Part shown: positions 24,486-32,000 of the stretch, in pieces
Position numbering within the stretch: position 1 is the stretch's first letter
How the letters are laid out: every line of letters starts with the position of its first letter
Assembly (NCBI GenBank): GCA_041676645.1
Contig: JBAYRO010000021.1
Span: forward strand, 1 to 44,530
DNA: 44,530 nt
Reading direction: 5' to 3'
Source: JAMLIN01 sp041676645
GTDB taxonomy: Bacteria > Pseudomonadota > Gammaproteobacteria > Burkholderiales > Burkholderiaceae_E
Program-made: the position numbers and the translations under genes
Notes under the pieces: model-generated
Told to the model about the DNA's origin: nothing
What the model saw: only the letters and a program-made list of their open reading frames with translations
Database searches by the model: none

Positions 24486-25499
24486 ATGAACACCCGCCGG
24501 ATCGGCTTCGTCCTGCCGCCGCCCGATGCGTTCCCGTCGGGTGGCGATCTGTACAACCAGAGGATCCTGCAGCGGGCACGAAGCCGCGGCTTCCCCCTGC
24601 GGGCGGTGCCCTGGGGTGATCGCGATCTGCTCGCCGGAGCCTGGGACCTGCTCGTCTGGGACAGCCTGCTGCTCGATCATGTAAGGCGGCTGGCCGACGA
24701 GCGGGTGGCCCTGCTGCTGCACTACCTGCCTTCGCTCGAGCCCGCGCTCGATGCCGGGCGCCGGGCCGCTTTGCGGGCGATGGAGCATCGTGCCCTCGCG
24801 CAGGCCGACCGGGTCATCGCCACCGGCCAGCCGGTGGCTGACGCCGCCATCGCGAGCATGCCGAGCGTGCCGGTGTCCATGTGCCCGCCCGGTGTCGCAG
24901 ACGCCTTCCTGCGGCAGCGACCGAACGCGCCCTGGGGGCCGGCGCAGGCACGGCCGGCTCCACGCCTGTTGACGGTGGCCCATCTCCTGCCGGCCAAGGG
25001 ACATGCGGACTTGCTCGATACCCTGGGGCAACTGCGCGAGCTTGCCTGGCACTGGCATGTGGTCGGCGACGGCGGCCGCTCCCCCGGTCTCGAACAGCAA
25101 CTGCGCGAACGGGCGGCACGGGCGGGCGTGGCCGCGCGTATCACCTGGCATGGCGCCCTCGGCCCGGAGGCCGTGGCCACGCTCATGGCCGACAGCGACC
25201 TGTTCGTCTTCCCCAGCACCTTCGAGGCCTATGGCACCGTGCTGGCCGAGGCCGCCGCCATGGGCCTGCCGGCGCTGGCCAACCGGGTCGGCGCGGCCGA
25301 AGGACTGGTCCGGCATGGCGTCACCGGATATCTGGTCGACGTCGCCGACCGGGACGGCTTCGCTCGCCACCTGCGGCGATTGCTGGTCGATGCCGGGTTG
25401 CGCGCCATCTTCCGGGAGAACCTGCGCAAGTCACCGGTGCGCGGCTGGGACGAGGCTTTTGCGGATTTTCGCGCGGCCTGCGAGATCGCAAACCGGTAG
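24486..25499 (+). CDS. Glycosyltransferase family 4 (group 1)
   Basis: A 337-residue GT-B enzyme. N-terminal landmark: RIGFVLPPPDAFPSGGDLYNQRIL, the start of a GT4 acceptor domain. The C-terminal donor domain has RLLTVAHLLPAKGHADLLDTL, WHVVGDGGRSPGLEQQL, and the E-x7-E motif in FPSTFEAYGTVLAEAAAMGLPALA. It has no signal peptide or membrane helix, so it works on the cytoplasmic side. It closes the cluster of pterin-like and lipid-headgroup genes and diverges from the CDP-alcohol transferase, with a TATCAT -10-like box in between. It may glycosylate the lipid or the small molecule made by this cluster; this is inference. Confidence 0.85.
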   Translation: MNTRRIGFVLPPPDAFPSGGDLYNQRILQRARSRGFPLRAVPWGDRDLLAGAWDLLVWDSLLLDHVRRLADERVALLLHYLPSLEPALDAGRRAALRAMEHRALAQADRVIATGQPVADAAIASMPSVPVSMCPPGVADAFLRQRPNAPWGPAQARPAPRLLTVAHLLPAKGHADLLDTLGQLRELAWHWHVVGDGGRSPGLEQQLRERAARAGVAARITWHGALGPEAVATLMADSDLFVFPSTFEAYGTVLAEAAAMGLPALANRVGAAEGLVRHGVTGYLVDVADRDGFARHLRRLLVDAGLRAIFRENLRKSPVRGWDEAFADFRAACEIANR

Positions 25500-25602
25500 A
25501 CACCGCGAGGAACAATTCCCTATGCTTGTACTGCGCACGGTCATGGCCTCGCGCGGCAGTCGGACGGCGGTGCGCATTCCAGGCAAATCCATGGAGGACG
25601 AC

Positions 25603-25809
25603 ATGGGATCGATAGCACGCGTCACGACGATCACGGCTCGCTCGGAGAAGAGTTTCGAGGACGCCATCGAGCAGGGTGTTGCCCGCTCGAACGAGACCTT
25701 GCGCAATGTCACCGGTGCATGGGTGAAGGAGCAGAAGGTCGAGGTTGCGGGCGGCAACATCAAGAACTGGATGGTCACGCTCGAAGTCACGTTCGTTCTG
25801 GACGACTGA
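25603..25809 (+). CDS. Dodecin family flavin-binding protein
   Basis: A 68-residue protein matching dodecins over its whole length: SEKSFEDAIEQGVARSNETLRNVTGAWVKEQKVEV, then IKNWMVTLEVTFVLDD. The Trp in AWVKEQK corresponds to the aromatic residue that stacks on the isoalloxazine ring. Dodecins form hollow dodecamers that store or buffer riboflavin, FMN or related flavins. ATG 25603 has a GGAGGA ribosome site 3-4 bases before it; ATG 25591 is too close to that site. It stands alone, 100 bases after the glycosyltransferase gene. Confidence 0.92.
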   Translation: MGSIARVTTITARSEKSFEDAIEQGVARSNETLRNVTGAWVKEQKVEVAGGNIKNWMVTLEVTFVLDD

Positions 25810-25937
25810 AGCCCGGGCGCACATGGATTTCGACCTCGCACGGGCCGACTTCCGGATCAGGCTCCAGAGGCTTCTTGCGGACCCTGTGCGCCCGGCTCCA
25901 TGAGTCTGCGCTGGATCGACTCGCCCAGCCGGTGGAA

Positions 25938-25956
25938 TCGACGACGAGGTCGTCGA
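25938..25956. terminator. Hairpin between convergent dodecin and ABM-like genes
   Basis: A perfect 8-base stem (TCGACGAC / GTCGTCGA) with loop GAG lies 8 bases beyond the stop of the minus-strand gene and 128 bases after dodecin. No clear U run follows on either side, so it may be a weak or factor-assisted terminator. Confidence 0.4.
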
Positions 25957-25963
25957 CGTACTG

Positions 25964-26248
25964 CTACGTGCCGCTTTCGACCGCTGGATACTCGATGGCC
26001 TGGGGCGGCGCGACCAGGTAGTGCGACAGTGCCTGCAGGACCGCCATCGCCTCGTCCTGCCCCTTCTCGGCCGCTTCGGCGCTCTCCCAGATCCCGACAG
26101 CCAGGCAGCCACCGTCGGCGCTGACGCCGGTGTACTGGTGCTGGAGCCCGGCGATGGCCCTGAACTTCGTCCGGGCGCCGTCCGCCTCGCCGCGGAACTT
26201 CTCGAGCATGGCTGGGTCGATCCTGAAGGATACGGTTCGCATGTACAT
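25964..26248 (-). CDS. Small ABM-like (antibiotic biosynthesis monooxygenase-fold) protein
   Basis: A 94-residue protein with a ferredoxin-like dimeric alpha/beta pattern: MRTVSFRIDPAMLEKFRGE, FRAIAGLQHQYTGVSADGGCLAVGIWESAEAAEKGQDEAMAVLQAL. The spacing of strand, helix, the GLQ turn and the GIWES strand fits the ABM/EthD-type fold, whose members range from monooxygenases to proteins of unknown function. ATG 26248 is supported by GGAGGTGG five bases upstream. The gene is monocistronic. I cannot predict a substrate. Confidence 0.7.
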   Translation of the reverse strand: MYMRTVSFRIDPAMLEKFRGEADGARTKFRAIAGLQHQYTGVSADGGCLAVGIWESAEAAEKGQDEAMAVLQALSHYLVAPPQAIEYPAVESGT

Positions 26249-26477
26249 ATCCACCTCCCGTCCCGATGATGTCGATGTCTCGTGTGCCCTTGCGTTCCGA
26301 TCATAGCCGGTTGCCATGGCGGCGATCATCATCAGATCTGGGGAGAGTGCGTTCCCGGCGGTCCGATTTCGTGATGCCGCGCGTCGAGTCGCTCCCGCAA
26401 GGCCATCGCGGCCTGCGGGTTGCGCAGCTTGTGGCCGCCGATGCCGACCCGGACCGTGCCCGGCCTCCGCCGCCGGC

Positions 26478-26903
26478 TTACTGCTGCGGCCGGAATCGGT
26501 ACCAGAGGGTGTAGGCCCAGCAGGCCGCGCAGAAGGAGAAGGCCCATTCGAAGAACGAGAACACCGCCAGCACCCCCGCCGGGACCATCCAGAGCGCGCT
26601 GCCCGCCATCCACAGCGCGACGCTGATGGCGCTGGCGATGAACAGGAGCTTGGCGGCGAACATCTTGGCGCCGGCGTTCTCCTTGGGGCCTTCCTTGCCG
26701 ACGCGTTGCATCAGCCAGAGCGAGAGTCGGTGGCTGGGGCAGCGGTAGTGGCCGATGAAGCCGCGGACGAAACCCATGAGCACCAGCAGCAGCATGAGCC
26801 AGGGCAGGCCGAAGCCGAGGGCGGCGAGGCACACGAGGAAGGTGATGACCGCATCCAGGCGGGTGGCATTCGCATGGACCGGCGGAACGTCGAATCGAAG
26901 CAC
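26478..26903 (-). CDS. DUF4395 family membrane protein
   Basis: A 141-residue protein with four helices. Matches the DUF4395 pattern: an N-terminal FDVPPVHANATRLDA lead, two helices, the middle PKENAGAKMFAAKLLFIAS block, and the final FSFFEWAFSFCAACWAYTLW with Glu and Cys. Members are common in bacteria, sometimes next to thioredoxin-like or rhodanese genes; the role is unknown. Neighbours here are an ABM-like protein and NnrS, both separate transcription units judging by spacing (230 and 141 bases). The 26249-26477 stretch downstream holds no gene I can support. Confidence 0.82.
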   Translation of the reverse strand: MLRFDVPPVHANATRLDAVITFLVCLAALGFGLPWLMLLLVLMGFVRGFIGHYRCPSHRLSLWLMQRVGKEGPKENAGAKMFAAKLLFIASAISVALWMAGSALWMVPAGVLAVFSFFEWAFSFCAACWAYTLWYRFRPQQ

Positions 26904-27044
26904 GGCGCATCTCCCGGAATCCGGCGAGCCCGCGAGCGGGGATCGCCTTCCACGCCATTATCGGTTCCACCGGCCGGTCGATGATGATGAAGATCAAGGC
27001 ATGATCCGGTAGCGCCCTGCACGGGGCCGGGTACGACGCCGGGT

Positions 27045-28274
27045 TCAGCCGTCCCGGCCGTCGAGGCGGGTGCGCACCAGCCAGGGGCCGAACCTGAATA
27101 GGTACAGTGCGAAGGCCGCGCTCCAGGCGATCGCCGCGCAGACGATGGTGTGGACCAGCCACTGCGGCGCGGCCAGCGGCACCAGCACCCGCAGTACGGC
27201 TGCCGACATCACCAGGATGTACGCGGCGACTTCGAGTCGCGAGGCCTGCAGGGGCCGTCCGGTATGGCCGCGGGCGGTGCGGGTCATCATGCCGATGATC
27301 AGTCCCGCGGTGGCGCCGATCGCGAGCGCATGGACGCCGGCCGACGAGCCCGTCCAGCCGACCTGGGCCAGCGCGAGCAGAGCGAAGCCGAGCGGTATCC
27401 AGGCGTACGCAAGATGCAGGATCCACAGGATCGGGCGCCGCAGGCTCGCGCCGGGCCCCCATTGCAGCTGCCGGGCGAGGTTCAGCACGGCGGCGGCGGC
27501 CAGCGCGATCGCGGTGATCGGTCCCGTCGGGCCGAAGGCCCAGAGACCGATCGCGAGCGCGGTCATCGCGATCGTCGCCTGCTCCAGTGGCCGGCGCACG
27601 CGCAGCTTCAGGCCCGGCGTTGCATTGGCGGTGAATACCGGGACCACCCGCCCGGCGATCACGCACTCGATCATCACGATCAGGCCGAGTCCGGCATGCA
27701 GCGGGCGCAGCGGGGAGATATCGACGAGGCCGGTCGCCGCGAGGTGGAACACGATGTTGGCGAGCGCGAGCAGGATGAGGACACCGGCAAGGGGAAGGTT
27801 GCGCCGATTGCCCGCGCGCAGGAGCAGCTCGATGAAGACGACGGCGATGATCGGCACCAGCGCGATGTCGAGGATGGCGTACACCGGATAGGGCGCCGCG
27901 AACGCGGCGAAGCGGGCGGCGAGCCAGAGGCCGGCGAGGGCGCCGAGCACCGCGCCGCGCGGGGTGGCGAGCCCGGTCCAGGCCTTGCCGGCGGTCAGCA
28001 GGAAACCGACGACGACCGCGGCGGCGAAGCCGAAGAGCATCTCGTGGGCATGCCAGAGCATCGGCGCGACCGGCATCTCGGGCGTGAACCAGCCGAGGAA
28101 CATCGCCACCCACAGGGGTATGGCCAGCATCCCGAAGCTCGCGGCGCCGAGGTAGAAGGGTCGGAAACCGAGCCGCAGCAGCGGCCAGCCATGTGGCCGG
28201 GCCGGGGCGGGCGCCTGCGGGGCGGCCGGACTCATGACGGAGGAAGGCAGGATGGGCAAGGGTTCGTGTGGCAT
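27045..28274 (-). CDS. nnrS: NnrS family protein
   Basis: A 409-residue membrane protein with about 12 helices. NnrS landmarks: LRLGFRPFYLGAASFGMLAIPLW, WHAHEMLFGFAAAVVVGFLLTAGKAWTG (conserved His pair), VPVFTANA, and VHALAIGATAGLIIGMMTRTARGHTGR. NnrS is a haem- and copper-containing membrane protein found with denitrification or NO-stress genes and protects against nitric oxide in some bacteria. Start is uncertain: ATG 28274 or 28235; neither has a clear ribosome site. It diverges from an FmdE-like gene, and an AT-rich segment with an NsrR-like half-site lies between them. Confidence 0.9.
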   Translation of the reverse strand: MPHEPLPILPSSVMSPAAPQAPAPARPHGWPLLRLGFRPFYLGAASFGMLAIPLWVAMFLGWFTPEMPVAPMLWHAHEMLFGFAAAVVVGFLLTAGKAWTGLATPRGAVLGALAGLWLAARFAAFAAPYPVYAILDIALVPIIAVVFIELLLRAGNRRNLPLAGVLILLALANIVFHLAATGLVDISPLRPLHAGLGLIVMIECVIAGRVVPVFTANATPGLKLRVRRPLEQATIAMTALAIGLWAFGPTGPITAIALAAAAVLNLARQLQWGPGASLRRPILWILHLAYAWIPLGFALLALAQVGWTGSSAGVHALAIGATAGLIIGMMTRTARGHTGRPLQASRLEVAAYILVMSAAVLRVLVPLAAPQWLVHTIVCAAIAWSAAFALYLFRFGPWLVRTRLDGRDG

Positions 28275-28321
28275 CGGATGCTCGAGGAGGGGGCTCAGCG
28301 CTGTGCATATAACATGCATGC

Positions 28322-28344
28322 AAGATACATATTAAGAGTATGAT
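28322..28344. promoter_or_regulatory. Candidate NsrR-type operator in AT-rich nnrS/fmdE-like intergenic region
   Basis: In a very GC-rich region, 28300-28345 is AT-rich and symmetrical. AAGATACATAT (28322-28332) matches 9 of 11 positions of the NsrR half-site AAGATGYATTT; the opposite half (28334-28344) matches about 6 of 11. ATAC/GTAT inside it forms an inverted repeat with a 9-base spacer, and TGCAT-ATAAC-ATGCA sits just beside it. NnrS genes are often NO-regulated, so a site here is plausible, but a match of this quality could be chance. Confidence 0.35.
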
Positions 28345-28374
28345 TCCCCGAAAGCAATATCGACGAGGACACTC

Positions 28375-28977
28375 ATGCAGACTCCGGAATTCTTCGATGC
28401 GGTCCCACCGATCCTCATGTTCGATCCGCTCGCCGAGTTTCTCGGCGCCGCCGACGATGGCCTGCTCGAGTACCGCTATCTCGATGTCGTGAAGGCCGCC
28501 GGGCATTCCTGTCCGACGGTGGCCGGCGCCTGGCTGATGACGCGCAAGGCGCTCGCCCATCTCTATCCCGGCGAGCTGCCCCGGCGCGGCGGGATCCGCG
28601 TCGAGCTGCACCGCGCGCTCGACGATGGCGTGGCAGGCGTGATCGGATCGGTTGCGGGCTTCATCACCGGCGCCGCCAACGAAGGCGGATTCAAGGGGCT
28701 TGGCGGCCAATTCGCACGCCAGGGCCTGTTGCGCTTCGGGGCGCCCATGGCGGGGGACATCCGCTTCACTCGTGTCGACAGCGGCCAGGCGATCGAACTC
28801 GGTTTCCGTCCGCAGGCGGTGCCGCGCCCCGACGCCCTGGTCAACGCGATGCCGCCGCCTTCGCCGCAGGCCGATGGGGCGCGGCGCCGGGCATTCGCGA
28901 TAGCATGGCAGGACTGGGTGCGAACCCTGCTGCTCGACCATGCCGAGGATCCCGCCCTGATCGAGGTGAGCGGCTGA
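28375..28977 (+). CDS. FmdE-like protein
   Basis: A 200-residue soluble protein. The segment VVKAAGHSCPTVAGAWLMTRKAL followed by LPRRGGIRVEL resembles the N-terminal GHxCP...A...G motif of the FmdE family (formylmethanofuran dehydrogenase subunit E-like), in which His and Cys form a metal site. The rest, including GAANEGGFKGLGGQFARQGLLRFG, is not assigned. A GAGGA ribosome site precedes ATG 28375 by 6 bases. It diverges from nnrS, sharing the AT-rich control region, so a role in NO or metal stress is possible but unproven. Confidence 0.6.
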   Translation: MQTPEFFDAVPPILMFDPLAEFLGAADDGLLEYRYLDVVKAAGHSCPTVAGAWLMTRKALAHLYPGELPRRGGIRVELHRALDDGVAGVIGSVAGFITGAANEGGFKGLGGQFARQGLLRFGAPMAGDIRFTRVDSGQAIELGFRPQAVPRPDALVNAMPPPSPQADGARRRAFAIAWQDWVRTLLLDHAEDPALIEVSG

Positions 28978-29016
28978 GGGCGGCGCCGACCGATCACCGA
29001 CACGAGGAGCTCCGCG

Positions 29017-29823
29017 ATGACCGATCCCTACGCTTCCTTCCAGCGCCTGAAGTTCGACCGGCCGCATCCGGGCGTGCTGCGCATCGTGCTGTCCTCGCCG
29101 CTCAAGCTCGGGGCGATGGACGCCCTGATGCACAAGGAGGTCTCGGAGATCTGGGATGTCGTCCAGGCCGACGATTCGGTCGCCACCGTCCTGCTCACCG
29201 GCGAGGGGCGCAACTTCTCGGCCGGCGGCGACCTCAACCATGAACAGCGGGTCTGCGAGGACCACGAGTTGCGCATGGCGACGATGAACGAGGCGCGGCG
29301 CCTCGTCTACGGCATGCTCGACTGCAGCAAGCCGATCGTCAGCGCCGCCCGTGGCTGGGCGGTGGGCGCCGGCCTGGCCTGCCTGATCATGGCCGATGTC
29401 TCGATCGTCTCGCGCGATGCGAAATTCTCCGACGGCCACCTCAAGATCGGCATCGCCGCGGGCGACCATGCGGCCATCATCTGGCCGCTGCTGTGCGGCA
29501 TGGCCAAGGCCAAGTACTTCCTTCTCACCGCCGACACCTTCACCGGCGAGGAAGCGGAGCGGATGAACCTCGTCTCGATGGCGCTGGACGATGCCGAGGT
29601 CGAGGGCAGGGCGCTCGAGATCGCGGCGCGCCTGGCCGACGGGCCGCGCAACGCGATCAGCTGGACCAAGCAGGCGCTCAACGGCTGGATCCGCCAGGCC
29701 GGACCGATCTTCGAGCATTCGCTCGCGATGGAGATGATCGGCCTGGGCGGCCCCGAAGGCCGCGAAGGCATCAATGCCTTCCTCGAGAAGCGCAAGCCGG
29801 ATTTCGGCCGCACCCGCTCCTAG
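29017..29823 (+). CDS. Enoyl-CoA hydratase/isomerase family protein
   Basis: A 268-residue crotonase-fold enzyme. Oxyanion-hole segments: GRNFSAGGDLNHE near residue 70, and AARGWAVGAGLACLIMADVSIVS near residue 115. The catalytic region reads GIAAGDHAAIIWPLLCG, where DH replaces the Glu-Gly type residues of classical hydratases, so it may be an isomerase or hydrolase rather than a beta-oxidation hydratase. It follows the FmdE-like gene by 39 bases with an AGGAG ribosome site. Its TAG stop is followed within 7 bases by a long perfect palindrome. Confidence 0.88.
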   Translation: MTDPYASFQRLKFDRPHPGVLRIVLSSPLKLGAMDALMHKEVSEIWDVVQADDSVATVLLTGEGRNFSAGGDLNHEQRVCEDHELRMATMNEARRLVYGMLDCSKPIVSAARGWAVGAGLACLIMADVSIVSRDAKFSDGHLKIGIAAGDHAAIIWPLLCGMAKAKYFLLTADTFTGEEAERMNLVSMALDDAEVEGRALEIAARLADGPRNAISWTKQALNGWIRQAGPIFEHSLAMEMIGLGGPEGREGINAFLEKRKPDFGRTRS

Positions 29824-29829
29824 AATGGG

Positions 29830-29883
29830 GTAAACGGGGTCAGACTCCATTTCCTGCAGGAAATGGAGTCTGACCCCGTTTAC
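29830..29883. repeat. Perfect 54-base palindrome
   Basis: Two 27-base arms meet with no spacer at a CTGCAG centre; every base pairs. The arms carry GGGGTCAGACTCCATTTCC, a sequence type often found in REP-like or MITE-like palindromes of gammaproteobacteria. It lies between the enoyl-CoA hydratase stop and the next gene on the same strand, so a transcript would form a long hairpin and could end or stabilise the upstream message. No U run follows. I see no second copy in this window. Confidence 0.9.
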
Positions 29884-29905
29884 AACCCTCATTGGCGGAA
29901 ACGAG

Positions 29906-30736
29906 ATGGCAGGAACGACGGACCTGAATGCCGGCAGGGGCTACGCTCGGCGCATCGCCATGATGGTAGCGGTGGCGCTGCTGGCCCTCGCCTCGTGGTC
30001 GACGCCGCTCGACTCGGCCGCCGAGCAGCGCGTCGACTCGATGCTGACCCGGGCGCTGGTCACGTTCGCTACCGCGCGAGCGCTCGATGCGGTCATCTCC
30101 GTGCTGCAAAGCGGGCAGGTCGGGGCCCAGGTCGGCGTCGGCATGAGTATCCAGCCCGGCGAGCTCCTCGATCCGGTCAACGATCTCGTCGAGAAGTTCT
30201 CCGATGTCATGCTGGTGGTCACCGTGGCGCTCGGCGTTCACAAGGTGCTGCTGTCGATCGGCGCCTACTGGGTGGTGCCCCTGGTGCTGTCGATCGTCGC
30301 CGCGGTGATCATCCTCGCCTCCATGCGGGGCGGTGCGCCGCGCTGGCTTGCCCAGGTCTTCGGGCTGCTGGTGCTGGTGCGCTTCGCGATACCCGTGGCA
30401 ACGGTCGGCGCCGATACGCTGTTCGCCCGTTTCCTCGCAGCCGAATACGAAAGCTCGCAACAGGTGCTCGATGCGATCGAGGGGCGCAGCGCCGCGATGG
30501 TCGAGCCGCAGCCGGGCGAGCCGGACGACGGCCTGGTCGCGAAGTTCCGCCGCATGCTCTCGGAGGGTGACGGCCTGCGCGAACGGGCGTCGGCGATCGC
30601 CGAAGCCGCCGACCGGATCGCCGAGCATGTCAGCAACCTGATCGTGGTGTTCGTCCTGCAGACGATCGCATTCCCGGTCGTGCTGCTCTGGCTGCTCTGG
30701 CAGCTTGCCCGCCGCCTCACCGGCCCGCCGGAATGA
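29906..30736 (+). CDS. Uncharacterised membrane protein
   Basis: A 276-residue protein I do not recognise. An N-terminal hydrophobic stretch (MMVAVALLALASWSTPLDSAAEQ) looks like a signal anchor or signal peptide. A second membrane region spans about residues 90-180 with helices VMLVVTVALGVHKVLLSIGAYWVVPLVLSIVAAVIILA and WLAQVFGLLVLVRFAIPVATVGAD. An acidic soluble loop (about 185-240, FRRMLSEGDGLRERASAIAEAADRIAEHVSNL) precedes a final helix VVFVLQTIAFPVVLLWLLWQL. The long helical loop may be a coiled coil. The gene follows the palindrome and converges on ypfJ. No function is proposed. Confidence 0.75.
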   Translation: MAGTTDLNAGRGYARRIAMMVAVALLALASWSTPLDSAAEQRVDSMLTRALVTFATARALDAVISVLQSGQVGAQVGVGMSIQPGELLDPVNDLVEKFSDVMLVVTVALGVHKVLLSIGAYWVVPLVLSIVAAVIILASMRGGAPRWLAQVFGLLVLVRFAIPVATVGADTLFARFLAAEYESSQQVLDAIEGRSAAMVEPQPGEPDDGLVAKFRRMLSEGDGLRERASAIAEAADRIAEHVSNLIVVFVLQTIAFPVVLLWLLWQLARRLTGPPE

Positions 30737-30766
30737 ACGCCAAACGGTGAAGAAGGACGCGGGGCT

Positions 30767-31678
30767 TCAGAGCCGCTCGGCCGCGAAGGTATTGCACTGC
30801 TCGATCTGGCCGGTCCGGGCGCCGATCTGGAACCAGCGCATCCGCTGCTCGGAACTGCCATGGGTGAAGGCGTCGGGGACGACCACGCCCTGGGTGCGTT
30901 TCATGATGTTGTCATCGCCGACGGCCGCCGCTGCCCGGATGGCTTCCTCGATGTCGCCTTCCTCGAGCCAGCCCCTGGCCTGCTGCGAGTGATTCGTCCA
31001 GATGCCGGCAAAGCAGTCGGCCTGCAGTTCCAGCCGTATCGAGAACTGCTTGTAGTCGCGCTCGCTCAGCTGGCGGCGGGCGCTGTCCATCTTCGCCATC
31101 GTTCCGACGAGGTTCTGGACATGATGGCCGACCTCGTGCGCGATCACGTAGGCCTCGGCGAGGTCGCCGCTGGCGCCGAAGCGCTGGCGCAGGACCTGGT
31201 AGAAGCCGAGGTCGATGTAGACGGTCTGGTCGGCGGGGCAGTAGAAGGGCCCGGCCGCCGCGTCGCCCATTCCGCATGCAGTGCGGGTCGAGCCGGTGTA
31301 GAGCACCAGCCGCGGCGGCTGGTAGCGTGCGCCGGCCCTGGCGAAGACGGCATCCCAGGTGTCTTCGGTGCTGGCCAGCACGACCGACACGAACTGGCCC
31401 ATTTCATCCTCGATCGGGGCGCCGGCCTGGCTGGCCTGCGGACTCACCTGCTGGCTCGGCATCAGCCCGCCGGAGCCGCCACCGTCGATGACCCCGAGCA
31501 GCGACAGCGGATTGATGCCCAGCAGCCAGGCGATGATCAGTCCGATGACGATGGTGCCCAGGCCGATGCCGCCGCCCCGGCGGGTGCCGCCGGGAATCCG
31601 CATGCCGCCCATGCCGCCGCCCCGGCGACCCCGCCGATCCTCGACATTCGTGCTCCGTCGCTGTCCGCGCCACCGCAT
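30767..31678 (-). CDS. ypfJ: YpfJ (KPN_02809) family neutral zinc metallopeptidase
   Basis: A 303-residue protein. An Arg/Gly-rich cytoplasmic start (MRWRGQRRSTNVEDRRG) leads to one transmembrane helix (GLGTIVIGLIIAWLLGINPLSLLG) near residue 50. The large periplasmic domain contains the HExxH motif (AYVIAHEVGHHVQNLVG), the metal-site Glu in LELQADCFAGIWTNHSQ and conserved Cys residues around CGMGDAAAGPFYCPADQTVYIDLGFYQ. The family is widespread in proteobacteria; substrates are not known. Its 3' end converges with the unknown membrane protein, and it diverges from the helicase gene across 322 bases. Confidence 0.94.
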   Translation of the reverse strand: MRWRGQRRSTNVEDRRGRRGGGMGGMRIPGGTRRGGGIGLGTIVIGLIIAWLLGINPLSLLGVIDGGGSGGLMPSQQVSPQASQAGAPIEDEMGQFVSVVLASTEDTWDAVFARAGARYQPPRLVLYTGSTRTACGMGDAAAGPFYCPADQTVYIDLGFYQVLRQRFGASGDLAEAYVIAHEVGHHVQNLVGTMAKMDSARRQLSERDYKQFSIRLELQADCFAGIWTNHSQQARGWLEEGDIEEAIRAAAAVGDDNIMKRTQGVVVPDAFTHGSSEQRMRWFQIGARTGQIEQCNTFAAERL

Positions 31679-31870
31679 GGCTCGCTCCCGGCCGTCTTCC
31701 CAGATCGGATTCTGCCCTGATCAGGGCCACGGTGCAGTGGCGAGGGCGTTTCGGGCCGGCAGGTTCCGCGCTGGGGCCTTCCGGGGCGCCGCTTCGGCGA
31801 AACAACTGGGGATATGGCCAGTATTCAGTGCGGAAAATGATGATTCATGCGGCTTGTCATGGAATTGCGG

Positions 31871-31926
31871 TTGCGTCAACGCCTCAAAGGCGGACAATAC
31901 TGGTTTTTACCCAGCTTCCTGCTGGG
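31871..31926 (+). promoter_or_regulatory. Possible promoter and leader hairpin upstream of the helicase gene
   Basis: TTGCGT (31871-31876) and ACAATA (31894-31899), 17 bases apart, resemble a sigma-70 promoter. Ten bases further on, CCCAGC-TTCCT-GCTGGG (31910-31926) forms a 6-base-stem hairpin. Transcription from here would leave a ~95-base leader before the TTG start at 32001, in keeping with the regulated leaders of cold-induced DEAD-box genes. The rest of the 31679-32000 gap holds no gene I can support. Confidence 0.35.
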
Positions 31927-32000
31927 CCCTTCGCCCCGCGCAGCCGCAGGCGCGCGATGCTGGCCGGTCCACTTCAGAAGCTCACAGGACCCATATCGCA

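Noticed and set aside
26249..26477. Possible gene remnant between the ABM-like and DUF4395 genes
   Set aside because: Frames are short and show no recognisable motif.
26332..29892. Open frame of ~1190 codons on the minus strand
   Set aside because: It runs across nnrS, DUF4395 and the hydratase in shifted frames and has no coherent domains.
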